Assembly: GCF_001646655.1 (NCBI RefSeq)
Contig: NZ_LPZN01000034.1
Coordinates: 1-49,615, forward strand
Direction: 5' to 3'
Length of the DNA stretch: 49,615 bases
DNA from: Rhodococcus gordoniae
GTDB lineage: Bacteria; Actinomycetota; Actinomycetes; Mycobacteriales; Mycobacteriaceae
The notes beneath the pieces are model-generated. The model searched no databases. It was not told where the DNA came from and saw nothing but the letters and a program-made list of their open reading frames with translations. The position numbers and the translations under genes were made by a program. This document shows, one piece after another, positions 49,111-49,615 of this stretch. Numbering within the stretch: the stretch's first letter is position 1; each line of letters opens with the position of its first letter.

Positions 49111-49615
49111 TCACCGGACGGGTGCCGGAGCGGTGTACCCGCGGTAGCCCTCCCACGCGAGTCGCCGGTCGCGGCGCGGATCGCGCTCGACACGCGTGAC
49201 CTCGTCGAAAATGACTGTCGCACGGTCGTTCTCGTCGTAGCGCGGCCACGACGGCAACGGTTCGCCGTGCCGGACCACGTTCAGCCACTGGCGCTGCATC
49301 GCCGCGGAGACCGTACGCAGACCGCGTCGGCCCCCCAGCGCCGTGAGGGCGCGGCCGAGCGGTTCGCCGCTCTGGTCGAAGACCGCGAGCAACTCCACGG
49401 CGTGGGTCGCGTCGAAGCCCATCCACCGCAACAGTCGCGGGGCGAGGTCGAACCGGTACATGAAGGTCGGCGCGAAACGCGAATGCGCCTGCGCGATCTG
49501 CACGGACGGATACCAGAAGGTGAGATCGCCGCCGAGATCGATCGCGGCACGCTCGTCCGGATATCCCGGATAGACCGCCGTGATGCGATCCTTCGCCTCC
49601 GGGTCGGTCGCGGCG
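49111..49615 (-). CDS. Type-B carboxylesterase/lipase, C-terminal part, off the right edge
   Basis: The minus-strand frame is open from the window edge to the stop at 49111 and gives about 167 residues. It includes DLGGDLTFWYPSVQIAQAHS, then FAPTFMYRFDLAP and MGFDATHAVELLAVFD, the segment around the catalytic His of carboxylesterases type B. The end carries LPSWPRYDENDRATVIFDE, also typical. The nucleophile Ser and N-terminus are outside the window. It converges on the cupin gene with six bases between stops. Confidence 0.85.
   Translation of the reverse strand, partial: AATDPEAKDRITAVYPGYPDERAAIDLGGDLTFWYPSVQIAQAHSRFAPTFMYRFDLAPRLLRWMGFDATHAVELLAVFDQSGEPLGRALTALGGRRGLRTVSAAMQRQWLNVVRHGEPLPSWPRYDENDRATVIFDEVTRVERDPRRDRRLAWEGYRGYTAPAPVR

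Overview
The window is high-GC actinobacterial chromosome. Third codon positions are strongly G/C, GTG and TTG starts are common, and rho-independent hairpins lack U-tracts. Gene content points to a mycolate-containing actinomycete, most likely Rhodococcus or a close relative: F420/FMN luciferase-like oxidoreductases, a DosR/DosS pair with an Acg-type nitroreductase and tandem universal stress proteins, a three-domain LigD, NsrR with flavohaemoglobin, a WYL regulator, and DUF6325/SHOCT stress genes. The genus is an inference. I see no complete mobile element and no CRISPR array.

Layout. 1-1258: the 3' part of a luciferase-like monooxygenase gene and a gene-poor gap. 1259-9282: a Na+/H+ antiporter, then a LytS/LytR two-component system followed by two [DUF485-type small membrane protein + SSS symporter] pairs, probably a regulated monocarboxylate uptake module; the second pair has CRP/GlxR-like sites in front of it. 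9379-15018: SRPBCC protein, lipid kinase, class II amidotransferase, metallo-beta-lactamase-fold hydrolase, and a membrane-anchored phosphodiesterase. 14991-15531: two decayed genes on the minus strand. 15644-25176: a stress-flavoured stretch with SulP transporter, DUF6325, SHOCT, a divergent cold-shock protein, an ANTAR-AraC fusion regulator, LigD, a solitary LuxR-type HTH, a small coupled ORF and YnfA.

25219-31854: secreted protein, amidohydrolase, WYL regulator, VOC protein, DUF5602-like protein, tRNA-Arg(CCT) with a 25-bp triplicate repeat at its 3' side, M23 peptidase and a GCS2-type ligase. 31861-35947: membrane M28 peptidase and an nsrR-hmp nitric oxide defence pair. 36094-43466: a dormancy/redox block (two universal stress proteins, an F420-type oxidoreductase, an Acg-type nitroreductase, DosR and DosS). 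Unlike the mycobacterial devR-devS operon, dosR and dosS here converge, and dosS overlaps an upstream alpha/beta hydrolase gene. 43531-45475: membrane proteins including DUF2243 and a CtaG-like protein. 45441-46365: the C-terminal stump of a TDT (tellurite/dicarboxylate) transporter next to a lone AAA ATPase whose base composition looks foreign. 46517-49615: Nei/Fpg glycosylase, thyA-folA operon, cupin protein and the 3' end of a type-B carboxylesterase gene.

The best candidates for undescribed biology are the ANTAR-AraC fusion beside a cold-shock protein, the rearranged dosR/dosS locus, the LytSR-controlled double DUF485-SSS module whose first transporter carries an extra domain of about 100 residues, and the AAA ATPase island that truncates a TDT gene.
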